A program made the translations under genes and the position numbers. From Paracyclopina nana (Eukaryota > Arthropoda > Copepoda > Cyclopoida > Cyclopettidae): DNA of 64,000 nucleotides. The notes below the pieces were generated by a model. The model did not search any database and was not told the DNA's origin. It saw only the letters and a list, made by a program, of their open reading frames with translations. The stretch lies in assembly GCA_019096065.1 (NCBI GenBank), contig JAGUCH010000002.1, positions 3,174,501 to 3,238,500 on the forward strand. Direction: 5' to 3'. Below, one piece after another: positions 1 through 12,490 of the stretch (positions are counted from its first letter, which is position 1; every line of letters begins with the position of its first letter).

Positions 1-3000
1 GTCCTGGTCTTCCACACCAATAAATACAGAGTCTCCAGATCCTGAGTCAGAGTCATAAGCGACCTCTCTGGTCTGGTACAACTTGTTCTTCACCACCTTT
101 GGCTCCTCTTCGTCTGGATTCCAAATTGGATTGGCTCCTTTGAAGCAAAAGACATTTTAATTTTTTCATGCCTTAAAATTATCCATGTTATACCTCCAGA
201 TGAGTGCAGATTGGTGCCAGGAACTGCCTCTTTGAAATTGTCCTGGTTGGAAGTGATTTCTTGGGAGAGAGTGGCTGTAGCATTAGCAGCTCGAATTTTC
301 CTCTCAAGGCTTAAAAAGGGTTGTTATAAAGTTATGAAAATGGTTCAATATCACAAGTTACTTTCTAACTCTGATGACGTAGGCAATGATCAAGAAGACG
401 AACATGACGCCCAAAATGCTACTCAATATGATAAACACAATCCCGAGCATATTGACGTCATCTTCATCTCCATTTATAATCCCATTATTGCCAGTATCAA
501 ATCCATTCTGGAAGCAAATGCTTTTAGTGGAGGATAAGACGAAAATATTCTGTTTATACAGTCTGATCCAAAATTAGTTGAAGTTCTGATAGAGCTAGGG
601 TTATATTTGAAAACACTTCATCATACTTCCTAAAATTGATGTGATTATTAGTTGAGATAAGTACGAATAATCTTTTAATTACGCTTCTGCTACAGAGCTC
701 TTGACTGGCTCAAAAGTGTCTTTCCACAAAAAGTGACAATTCACTGAGGTCTTGATGGTAATGTCATCCTTCAGAGAGAATTCCTGGATTTTGTCAATGT
801 TGAATTTCCACCCATCAAAGGCTGAATCGAAGGAGTCCACAATTGCATCCCTTTTCTGGTCTACTGTAGCTGGAGGGTTGTCAAAAGTCAAAGTAATCTT
901 GTTCTCCTTATTGATTATCACAATTTTCACAGGGACACTTGTAACATGCTGAGCTGCATGAGGAATAAAATCTGATATTTGAAATTGAGCCAATTTCAAA
1001 AATAAATTACCAGCATCTTCAACTGTCAAATTGAATGTGAAATAGCCTTTCATGCTTTCTGTCACTGTAAATCCAGCTGTCACCAAAGCTTTGGCATCAT
1101 CCACTGTAAGTGGAAAATTATTAAGAGCTTTTTTTTGGCAAATAACTGCATTATAAATTATTACCAGTTGTGACCAAGAATTCTGCAACTCCTAAATCTG
1201 AAATGCCAACTCCATCAGGCGAGGGCACAATTTCACTAGCTGAATATACCAGTTTGTCATCAAGGTCAAGATCAAAAGCCTAGAAAAAAGTAATTTTGGA
1301 AGAAGGCCAACAAAATGATGCAAGATGCACCTTAACTTCCCGTTTCCAGTCTTTGTAATCATCAATTGAAATGCTTTCAAAAATAACTGGGAAGGAAAAT
1401 TGAGGGGGAGTATCATTGATGTCATCTATGTTAACTGCCAACTTGAGCTTGCTGGCCTCTCCTACTTCTTCTATTGGTGGGATTTTCTCACAGTTATTGG
1501 ATGAAATCACCAATAGGCTGTAATTATTCTGAGCTTCTCTGTCCAGCTCTTTGATTTGCCTGAGTTGATTCACTTCTCGAGCCACAGCAAAGTATTGAGT
1601 TCCCTCAAAGTAATCACCACCACCTAGGCAAACATATACATTTTTATACAGTTTCTAGCATGTTCTTGAGCAAAGGTCACCATAAAGGTAATAGCAGATT
1701 TTGTCATCATCATTTCCTTCCTCAATGTTATTTCTGTCAGTTGCCTTGGGGAAATCGTTCACTGGAACTTGGTCACCCAAGGGACCATCATTTTCTATAA
1801 GTGGTACATAATTATTTGAGGGTATATATGGCAATCATCATTTGTATGAGGAAGTACCTAGAAATGATAGAGAAGAAGTTGACAAATTGAATTCTGGAGC
1901 ATAATCCCTGGTTATTTTCAACAAGATTCGTTGAGTGGCTGAATTGGAATTGCTGCTGTCAGTTGGATTGTCGAAAGCTACCACATCAAACTGCAATTTT
2001 GAAAAAATTAAGGAATTTTCAAAATCCTTTGCATAGACATACATTCTTGCTATCAAGTCCTGTTAGGGGCTGTTTAAGAAGCAATTGGCCACTATTTTGG
2101 CTGATGCTCAAGAGCTTTTTCACATCTTCACCAACTCCAGGTCCAAATCTGTACTCAACTCTGTTGAAGACATTTTCATAAGAGTCGTCATCTTTGGCCA
2201 CCAGAATGACTTGTTTCCCATTGCGATCAATCAGGGGACCAATGGAAGCATCTTCTTTGATCCATATCAATTCTCCCTCAGATGGATATATAAAATATGG
2301 AGCTTTGTCGTTTTTGTCGAAAATATTGACCAAGACATTCAATTCAGACTTTAAAGGAGGTGAACCTTTATCAGTAGCCTACAATAAATGCAAATCTCAA
2401 AATGGTCACGTTAAAAAGCTGAAAATTTGTACGGTCAGCTGGATAGAAATGGTTTGGTTCAGCTCAGTCAAAGGCTTCTCAACTTTCAGCTCTCCTTTCT
2501 CACTAATGGAAAAGAGGGCAGACTCAGACAAATTAGAGCTGAAAATGACCTCCCCATTAAGGCCTGAATCTTTGTCAGTGGCTTCAAAAGTCATCAGATT
2601 TCCCTAGAAAATTATCGCATTCATAATTAGAATATTAGCAAATTATATCAGATCTTACAGATGCGTCATTGTAAATGATGACTTCAGCATCTTTGGAATT
2701 AATTATTGGAGGGCTGTCATTAATGTCTCTCAGTGAAACGGTTGCAGTTGTCACCACATCTTAACCAAAGCAAAGTTAACTTAATTTCGAAACATTGATA
2801 AAAACATGCATACTTGGCCTCCCTATGTTTTCACTATCCCTTGCTTGAACTATAAAAGTGTATTGTTGAGTTGAGCTGTCATAATCCAATTCCTGGCCTT
2901 CATAGAGAAGCACACTTATTTCTCCAGTCAATTTGTCAACCTTGAATGGGACATCTGAGCTCATTGAGTAAAAAACTTGATTGAAGTCGCCTTTAAAGCA

Positions 3001-6000
3001 GAATAAACATTAAAGAATGATAAGAGCCTTTGGTGCTTATGACATCAATGAAATACTTGAGAAATCATTGTCAGTGGCTGAAATAGCCAAAATTGTGGTC
3101 CCATTTTTGGTTCCTTCATCAATGTCAACAGAGTAACTAGTTTCATTAAATACAGGAGAGCAATCATTCAAGTCATTAATTAGCACAGAAATCTAGAAAC
3201 AAAAAAATATGCCCAATTAGTCAAAGAAAAAAGGGCATTAGGATCATACTTCAATTTCATTAGTGTTCCTCCCAGCATCTTGAACAGACAATGTATATAT
3301 CAAAGTGGCATTTTGAGCCACAATTTGGGGATCTTCTCTATCAATAGGCCGGATAACTTGTAAAATTGCCTCTGAAGAATTGGCACTGGCTTGAACCAGT
3401 TGAATTAACCCGTCTGCAATTTCTTGGCCTTGCAAAGTGAAGTAGAAGTCTTGAGATATATCAGCATCTTCAACAAGAATTCTCTGAGTAAGGTTGGTGG
3501 GTGCAAAGTTGCCATTGGCATCAGTCTCATCAATGATAAACTTCCATTCAACTGCATTGACAAATTGGGGAGCATTGTCATCAATGTCATCTACCTTGAT
3601 GGTGACAAGAACTAGAAGAATGTAACCAGCATCAAATATGCTGAAGAAAAAACAACAACTTTTCTTAAGATGCTCACCTTTGTCAGAATCTGAGCCAACC
3701 TCTGTGTTTTTGTCAACAAGCCTGATGGTCATAGCAATGGTGTCCACCAATTCCCTATCCATGCAACCATCAACTAAAAGTTTTTGGGTTAAATTGCTAT
3801 TTGAAAAATTATTTTTGAATAATAAACGTTGACAAACTTGCTGATGCGATATTAGCTGAATATCATTTTTTAATGTTTTACAGTCACCCTTTCTATGTTT
3901 CTTGTTTTTCAAGTTTTCAAATAAGAATTTCAGTATAATTACACACATATTTCTGCAATTGCATTTTTGTTTTGATCCTTTGCATAGCATTCTCAACAGT
4001 TCTCCTACTCAGCTGAGCTAATTAAATCATTGGGAGCCAATGACAAAAATAGAGATTTGTGAGCCATTTAGTTTTACCAATTTCCTCATTCTCTTACCTA
4101 AAATAACCTGGCCTTCAGCAGAATTTTTCTCCGTCATAGCCTTCATTTCAAAACATTCCGAGTAGTTAAATTGACTAATGGGGACCACAATGTTATTTTT
4201 CCTGATTTGAGAGATTGAAAATAGCAATATCAGTTGTGAAAAAATGAAATTAAAAAATCTCTACTTTGCTTGCGACTCTGTCCAGTCAATTTCCAGGTTC
4301 AATTCACAATTGGTGTCTTTGTCATCACCTTTCAGCAACAGTTTCTCTATCTCCATATATCCCACTCCACAAGATGGGCCAAAATCTGGCCATGAAGTGG
4401 AGGAATTTTCATAGATGCAAAATAGCTGAAATTTCAAAGCTCATCTTACCATTTTGGAATAATCAATTACAATTTTACAATTACATTTTCATTGTTGATG
4501 ACACTCAAAGATGGTGGGTCATCATTGACATCAATCAATTGTAAATGCACCAAAGCATCTCCAGATCTGTACCCACTTGTTCCATTCTTGTCTTTCACCA
4601 AGATCTAAATATGAATCATGATATGAATCGCCAGGTTAGCACAGTATTCAGCTTACAGTGATTGTTTCTTTTTTGCTAATTTCAAAGTCAAAAGGGTTTT
4701 TGTCAATTGGCACAGAAATATATCCAAGTTTGGGATCAACTTTGAGGCTCAATCTTGTGGAAATGTCATAGCTGAAATGTCATTAAGTTCTAATTTGCAG
4801 AAGCAAGATAATTTGCTATGATTTACACAAGGCTTAGATTTCCAAATTCTATAGATGCATCCAAATCTGAAGCACTAATTGATTTAGTCAAAATCTTGCA
4901 TCCAGGGTTTGCTGGGTCATCAGCTAAGTCTGATAAGCTTTCCTTGAAAGCTATGATGTACTCTTCTTTTTCAAATGTTGGGCCGTTGTCATTTTCATCC
5001 TCTATGGTGACCCTAAAAGTTTCTGATGCCACTATAGAATTATTGAATTTTCCTGTCACAATTAGCTCAAATTCCACATGGGTTCTTTTCTCAAAGTCAA
5101 GTAAAGGATTATCTGGTGAAGGTGCAATTTTGAACATGACATCAGTTTTTTGAGAGCCTTCATTTTGAAAGAGTAGAATCTGCTCCTGAGCCTCTGGCAG
5201 AGAAGACCTAAACAGCAAGCATGATCTACATTCTTAATGGATATTTTTTTGGTACTTGATCTGCATTGTGTAAGAAGAGAACTGGTAATCAAAATCTTCA
5301 TCTATAACAACCACTCCTGTGAGTTCATTCAGATTCCCATTTTCTCTTACTGTGATTTCTCTGATTGGTGCTGTTATGTAAGGTGCATTGTCATCAATGT
5401 CCTAAATTAATTTCAACTCATTCTGTTCAAAAAAGGGTGACTTTGTGTACTTGAATTTGCAATGAGGTTGTTGCTGCTTCACTCCGACATAGTGCATCTC
5501 CATCCGTGCAATTGACTTCATTAGCATAAAATGAAACCTTTCAATAAAACATAAATGTTTTCAAAAGATGGCATTCTAAGTGTAATACTCACCTCAAAGT
5601 AATTGCTTTCATTGAACTTTTCTCTGTCAACATCCATGATAACTGATACAACACCGCTACTTTGGTCCACCTTAAGAAACATGAAATCCTGAGGCAATGG
5701 CTCACCTTCATAGATGATCTTTTCAATTTCATAGCTGATTCTGTTTTGCACCCCTCTGTCCTGATCAAAAGCACTTATTTCAAATAGAGGTGTATCCTTA
5801 AATGATATTTTGGTTAAAATACTGAGAAATTCTTCAACTCTTACTAGAGCAATCCCCTCATTGAATTGATAAACAGAAGGGTATTTCTGCCATCTTGGAG
5901 GATTATCCCCAATATCCTCCACTGTTATGAACAACTGAATTTCATCCTTGTACTGGTTGCCAAAATCATCAATTTGGTCATGAACACTGATTGTGAGAGA

Positions 6001-6726
6001 CCAAAATTGCTGCTTTTCATAATCCAACAAACCCCCATCTACACTCAACCAGGCTGATTTCGGATCCTGTCCAATCTCTGTCAAAGCAAAAGGTTCATGA
6101 TTTCCCTCAATTTTAAAACTCAGAGAGCCCAGATCATCTAAGTCATTAGCTGTCAACTTTAGCACTTGAGGATTGGTCAAGTTTTCTTGTAGATTTATGT
6201 TATATTGAAATCCAGTTCTGTTGTATTCAGGTGAATTGTCATTCACATTTTGCACCTTGATGGACAAGCTTTGACATGCCCCTGGTGTACTGCAAGAAAC
6301 TCCACCAATTGACAACTGACAGTTGTATTCAACCTGAGAAAAGTCCATTAAAAAGCTGACATCTTACTAATTTCTTTACTTACTTCTCCAAACTCAAAAT
6401 TAAGTTCTTTAGTGTAAATCAAATGTGTATTTTCCTCAACTAAAAAAGTGCTACAAGTCCCATCAATTTTGACTACCTCCCCTAGAAATAATTGATTTTG
6501 TTAGTCTGCAATATAAATATTGGTGGAATATTATACCAGTATCATTATAGAATAGGCTCAAAATTGGCTGATCTTTTACAAAATTTTCAGGTAGTAGAAT
6601 GGAAGTTGAGCTGGTTAAAGTCACTTTTCCATCTAAGGCTTCACTTGTCAAGTTGAATGGTGGATTTTGCCAATTAGCCTCACCATTTTCCACTAAAAAC
6701 AAGCAGAGAAAAATGTATGACAGCAT
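1..6726 (-). CDS. Large transmembrane cadherin, 3' end beyond the window
   Basis: Calcium-dependent adhesion protein at the cell surface. The ATG at 6726 starts a short hydrophobic signal peptide. Some ten or more cadherin repeats follow, marked by calcium-linker motifs such as VNDNSP (near 6240), DIDDNAP (5390 and 3580), DENDNGP (5000), INDSPP (2710), DKNDKAP (2310) and DINDTPP (1420). Residues coded at about 680-1150 form a membrane-proximal domain with an IVIINKENKITLTF-like strand. It resembles the ferredoxin-like segment before the membrane in CDH23, PCDH15 and Cad87A types (from memory). A transmembrane helix lies at 372-450, and the cytoplasmic tail is coded at about 200-305 and 1-137. 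The tail runs off the left edge, so the stop codon is not seen. Many short introns separate the exons, and I did not place every border. The gene is divergent from the PLD gene at 7239. Confidence 0.9.
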
Positions 6727-7238
6727 AATGATATCCCATCTGATTCACCCTTCACTGAAGCCTATTTCAACTGATAAGACTAGATTGCATGTAATCATCC
6801 AAATTGCCTTATCACAAATTATCAGCTGAAAATGTTTATTAGTAAGAGCTTTTGTGCTTGCGTTTGCCTCATTGCAATTTCATCTGTATGACTCACCAAA
6901 GCCTTAAGATACCAAAAGCAATGGATACCGAATGCAATGCCATTAATCGATTGATCGATTTTTAGCAGCAATAAAATATTGAAACGATCAAGTAGCTCTA
7001 TTTCTTATGTTTAATTTCATGATTTCCACTCACACCCTTAGCTACAGAGGCCTAGAGGGTACAAATGATGCACCAAAAAAGTTCTACAATTTTGTGAATG
7101 CTTTTTATGTAAGAATAATTGAAAACCATATGTGCATTGTAAGTTCAGGCGTGGTGAAATTGTTGATCTATTTTGTTGCAGAACAATTGTTGTAAAGCTG
7201 CTTTAACTAGAAACACCTAAATTTTTGTCAATTTTACC
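6727..7238. other. Divergent intergenic region, cadherin / PLD1
   Basis: About 510 bp between two divergent start codons, so it should hold both promoters. At 6942-6960 there are two ATCGAT half-palindromes in TCGATTGATCGA, a possible binding site for dimeric or cut/homeodomain-type factors. I see no clear TATA box and no gene. Confidence 0.4.
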
Positions 7239-10200
7239 ATGACTAAATCAATAAAAAGGTTGGCTGTGATCGGATTGCAAATTGCTGCATTTTCTGTTGT
7301 TCTCAACATTCTTGGTGAGAAATTATTTTGAAAAATAGATAGCAGTTAAAATTTTCTTTTTTTTCTCATTCAAGTTGACAAGTTTTTGTGGTCAAACTCA
7401 AACAATCATCTAGACATTTTTGTTCCTGAAGTAGAAGAATTGATCTCCAGACACCGAAGAGACAATGAAACTGTAAATGAAATTTCCATTGTTGTGCCTA
7501 TTACAACTGAGCATATTTTGGAGATTAAGGAAGATGATGATGATGATTATGAGCATTTTGATAAGGTGGACTTAGTTGAAGATTATAGTGAGGATTTCAA
7601 TGCTGAAGAAAGGGACAAATTCCGACTGGACATAACCCAGATTAACTCTCAAGATGAAGCCCCGGTGAAAAAAGTGGAAAAAAAACTTGTCAAAGTTGAA
7701 ATTGAGGCTCCTGTTCAAAAAGTGCCAAAAAAATTTGCCAAACGTATTCATATCAGCTATGGAAAACCAGATTTCAAATATGTAGAGACCTTTGAAGAAG
7801 AAGGGCATGAAGAAGAAGAAGAAGAAGAAGAAGATACTGCTGATGAAGTGAAAAGAGTAAGGAAAGCTCAATTAGAACTCATTGCCTTGAGTAGAAAGGA
7901 TGAAAACTCCATACTTGACCAAGCAAATCAGAAGCAATTTGAGTCAGCTGAAGAATTGAAAGAGCATTATGACTCTGATGTAAAGAGAAAGCAACAATTT
8001 ATCTTTCAAAAGGAGATTCAGCATGAACAAGCAGATAATATGTCATATGAAGTTGATGATTTGGAAGCTGGGGATAAGAATTTTGCCAAATCAGAAATAA
8101 AATTGGGAGATTCTCAACAAGATGCAAGAAAACCATTGCCACAAGTTAGCCAAGAAGATCAGGAATTTCAGCCAATGTTTAATGAAGAAGTGCAGATAAA
8201 AAAAATTGCCAAAAAAGCTGAACTAGTTGGCTCCGAGAAAGAGCAATTTGCAGAACAATTTAACCTTGAAGAAGAGAAAATGAAAACAGAATCTGATGAA
8301 CAAAAAGAAGAATTGCACCCAAATAATAAAATCAAAGAAAACCATGAGAACAGTGAAATAATCTTTAAGAAGCTTGATAAGAGCTATCATGATGAGATTC
8401 AAGGAAGCCAAGAGGACCTCATTGGAAGCTTTAAGGAGTTTGACATTAACCCTGATAACTACGAAAATTATAATAATGAACTTGTACCCACCAATGTTGA
8501 CAGAGAATTTATGAAGAAGATTCATGTCAAAAAAGAACTTGGTGATGATGAATTGATTGATGTTGATGAAGAACTACTAAGACTCAGTCAAGAAATTCAA
8601 GATTTGAACAAAAAAATGGACAATTCCGAGGATCTTCCCAACCTTGATTATGATGATCAACTACCATCAAAAGAAAGAAATGTCTTGAAGCACAATTATG
8701 TGAATGTTGAAAAGAAGGCTCCTTTGTACAACTGGAATCATAGATCTGAGGAGGAGTTTGATGCTGAATGTAACCTGGAACTTATTGAAACACTGCCTTA
8801 TGTGCTTAAGCAAAAAGGGTTTGCCAAAACAATGGTTGTTGAGCATATGACTATTTTTGATGTAAGTTAAAAGTTTAAATGTTAATTTACATACTCATAG
8901 AACAATATTTGTATCTAAGGCATGGGTTAAATTGATTGGACTGGCCAAGGACGAGTTTGCTTTGGTTTCTCAATGGGGCATGGGGAAAAGTGGCCGAGGA
9001 GTAGAAATATTTAATCATCTCAAAGAGAGTAATGCAACCTCAATTTTATCAAAAATATTTGAGCTATTAAAGTATTTACAGGTGTTGTGAAAAGAGGTAT
9101 CAATCTGAACATAGTAGCTACTGAAAAAATGAAAAGACACACCAATGGCCATGGCACACATGATTTGAAGAAGTTAGCTAATGACAATGTTCATGTAAAG
9201 ATACCAGATATCACTGGAAAAACATCACCTCCGTGGAAGTATGGAATTATTCACTCAAAATTGATGGTGTCTGATGAGTAATATTCAAAAGTTTTGGGTC
9301 CAATGTCAATTTAAAAAGCATCATTACTTTTACTTACAGGAAACATTTTTATTTGGGAAGTGCTAATGTTGGGACCAGAGGAACAACCTACACAAAAGAG
9401 TTGGGTGTTATAGGTCAAAATTGTTCTGTGTTGGGCAAAGACTTGAAGAAAATATTTGATCTGTATTGGAGCATTGATGATCACAAGTACTTGCCAAAAC
9501 ATTATGATAAAAAGCTCACCACCAATATCAATGTCAAAAATCCTTTGAAAGTTTTGAACTCAAGAGACAGCACAATTTACAAAGTGACTATTAAATTTTA
9601 AGCAAAAAGCAAGATTCTAAAAGGTATCCTAAGGTTTTTTTTGGTTCATCTCCATTGACACTGTGTGCAGATGGAAGGACTGATGATTTGACTGCCATTT
9701 TGCATGTAATCAACTCCGCTGACTCATACATCTACATAGCTGTGAATGAATACATTCCAATGGACCTGTGGAAAAAGAGGGAGCCCTGGACAGTCATTGA
9801 TGACCAAATTAGGGAAGGTTAGCAATTATAATTGTAAAAGGTTAATGAACTTGCTCCTTAGATATATTTTATTGCAGCTATCAAGAAGAGAAAAGTATCT
9901 GTTAAGTTTCTTGTAAACTCTAAAGCATCTCACAAAAGCCTCATGTTGAAGCACTTGGAAAAATTGAAAGAGGTCGATCCATATAGGGTTAATGTTAAAA
10001 TATACTCAGTAATTACAATTCATAACTGTCATCTGATATCCTCTCAAGTTATTTTTCATAGGGAAGCAACCTAAGAGGATTTCATGGAACACATACAAAA
10101 ATGATGGTGACTGATAAAGCAGGATTCATAGGTAATATTTATCATCTACCAATGTCAATCAAATGTCAACATTCCATGCAGGTACATCAAACTGGACTGA

Positions 10201-10357
10201 AGATTACTACACAACAACTGCTGGTGTGACTTTTGTCTTTGAACCAATAAAAAAAGTAGGCTCTTCCAACACCAAATTAGACATGAGGCAACAAATGAAG
10301 CAAGTTTTTCTAAGAGACTTTTACTCTGCTTTGGCAAAGCCACTCTCAACTCTTTAA
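7239..10357 (+). CDS. PLD3/PLD4-like phospholipase D with long acidic stalk (PLD1)
   Basis: Nine exons (7239-7314, 7375-8861, 8920-9028, 9082-9277, 9340-9583, 9634-9817, 9878-10008, 10062-10131, 10182-10357) give 890 residues. An N-terminal signal anchor (residues 8-25) predicts a type II membrane protein. About 440 residues of Glu/Asp/Lys-rich, probably disordered sequence follow, then a PLD domain related to PLD3/PLD4. That family acts as 5'-3' exonucleases in the endolysosome. Both HKD motifs are intact: HSKLMVSD, continuing into GSANVGTRG, and HTKMMVTD, continuing into GTSNWTED. The acidic stalk is not present in its neighbour. The donor of exon 5 (gtgact) is weak; the other junctions are good. 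Confidence 0.9.
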
Positions 10358-10533
10358 AAGTGCCATACATTATTCAAAGTCTCAAATTGAACACATTGTG
10401 TCTGCTTTGTTGATTCACTATCTAGAAAATATCCAGTTGTGCAGCTGTGCTACATAGTGTCAACCATACCTTTTTTGAAAGCCTATCACTGTTAGCATTT
10501 GTTATCTGTTTATTGCTGTTAAAATAAAGAAAT

Positions 10534-12465
10534 ATGCAATACAAAAAAGTTTGCTTTGTAATAGCGCAAATAGTTATTGTTTTCTTCATTTTGATTGCTC
10601 TCAAAGGTATGTTCAGCACTTATTATTTGTCACTTCCGTTCATATTAACAGTTGTCTTCAGTTGACAGGTGCTTATGGCCAGAAGAAAATAGAAGCAGTT
10701 CTCACAGAAAAGAGATCATCAGAACAAGGCATAAAAGAAACCACTATGCTCAGCAGAATGCTCATATAAACATAAAGGAGGTAGCTTCAAGTGATTTTGA
10801 TGTAGCTTGTAATATGGAAATTGTTGAGACACTTCCATCTGTATTGCTAGAAAAAGGATTTGCCATAGAGATGGACATTCCTCATCTCAGTATTCACAAG
10901 GTAAATAGAGCTGATATTCATTGCATATGAACTTGGCACTTCAAAAGCAATTCTTAACAGGCATGGCTGTCATTGATTGATAAGGCTCATAAAGACTTTG
11001 CTGTTGTCAGTCAATGGGGAATAGGAAAAAAAGGAAAAGGGCTTGAATTTTACAATCACCTCAAAGATGGTAAGAGCAACTTCCCATGGCATTTTTTTTA
11101 GCAAAAAGTTAATTTGAAATATCTTTCCCAATTGTGATAAGCAATCAAAGAGAGGCATGTTAAACTAAGAATAGTTCATACTTACAAGTACAAAAAGTCA
11201 TCCAAGCATTCTCCATATGACCTAATCAATGATGCTCCAGAGCTTGTACAGGTTTGAAACATTCATTGACAAAGTAGTAAGAAGAGGAGATTAAATTTCT
11301 CCTAAGGCTAGGGAGCCAAGTATTACAGGAAAAACATCTCCACCATGGAAGTATGGAATTATTCACTCCAAAGTAATGGTTGCTGACAGGTTATTTTATT
11401 AATGAATTTCAATGAGCTAAGCTATTGATAATAATTTTTAGCCAGCATTTCTATATGGGAAGTGCCAACCTTGGAAGCAGAGGAACATCATGGACAAAGG
11501 AACTAGGCATGATGGTCACTAATTGCCCAAAATTGGGAGAAGATGCAAGAAAGATATTTGACTTATATTGGAGCATTGATGGATTAGATAAACTGCCAAC
11601 AAAGTACCCTAAGGGAATGGCAACTGAGATCAATGACAAAAACCCTTTGCAAGTTCTTAATCATAATGATGGTGTAATCTATAATGTAGGATTATATTTC
11701 CTAGAAGTAAAGAAATGCTAATATATGCCCATTTTTTAAAGGTTTATATGGGATCATCACCACCAACACTGTGTGCAGATGGCAGAACTGACGACCTAAC
11801 CTCTATTTTACATGTAATCAAAAATGCCCAAAAATACATTTACATAGCTGTGAATGAGTACATACCTATGGATCTGTGGAAAAATAAGAAACCTTGGACT
11901 GTCATTGATGACCAAATTAGAGAAGGTAAATTTTTTCATCATACAGCTTTTTCAACATCAAGTCTATCTATTTTCGAGTTTTAGCTGTAACAAAAAGAAA
12001 AGTAACTGTAAAGTTTCTGGTGAATTCAAGAGCATCTCACAAAAGCTATATGTTGAACCATTTCAAAGATCTCATTGCTGTTGATCCTGAAAGGATAGAA
12101 GTCCGGATTTACACAGTACTCTTTATAGCATAATTTTGGGTTATGTAATTTTTCCTAATAGAGCTAATTTAGGCTGGTATCAAGGGATTTCAAGGGAGCC
12201 ATAACAAAATAATGGTGACAGAAAAAGCTGCATTTATAGGTATGGTATTCTCCTAACCTAAGAAAGCCTATATTTTATTTCCTATAAAGGGACATCAAAC
12301 TGGACTGAAGATTATTTCACCACAACTGCAGGAGTGACTTTTGTCTTTGAGCCTGTCAAGAGAGTTGCATCCAACTCAACAAATATTGATTTAAGGGTAC
12401 AAATGGAGCAAGTTTTCTTTAGAGATTTCAACTCAGAATTGGCATTACCATTCACTGGTTTTTAA
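10534..12465 (+). CDS. PLD3/PLD4-like phospholipase D, short-stalk paralogue (PLD2)
   Basis: Tandem copy of the gene upstream, starting 176 bp after its stop. Ten exons (10534-10606, 10662-10900, 10961-11069, 11142-11251, 11307-11389, 11442-11685, 11742-11925, 11985-12115, 12173-12239, 12290-12465) give 471 residues. It has the same signal anchor plan, but the stalk is only about 60 residues. Exon lengths 109, 244, 184, 131 and 176 are identical to those of PLD1. One intron (11252-11306) has no counterpart in PLD1. The first HKD is intact (HSKVMVAD, GSANLGSRG). The second reads HNKIMVTE, with Glu in place of the usual Asp. The stop lies 25 nt from that of METTL25 on the other strand. Confidence 0.92.
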
Positions 12466-12490
12466 GCACACAGTTTATGTTGTTACCATG

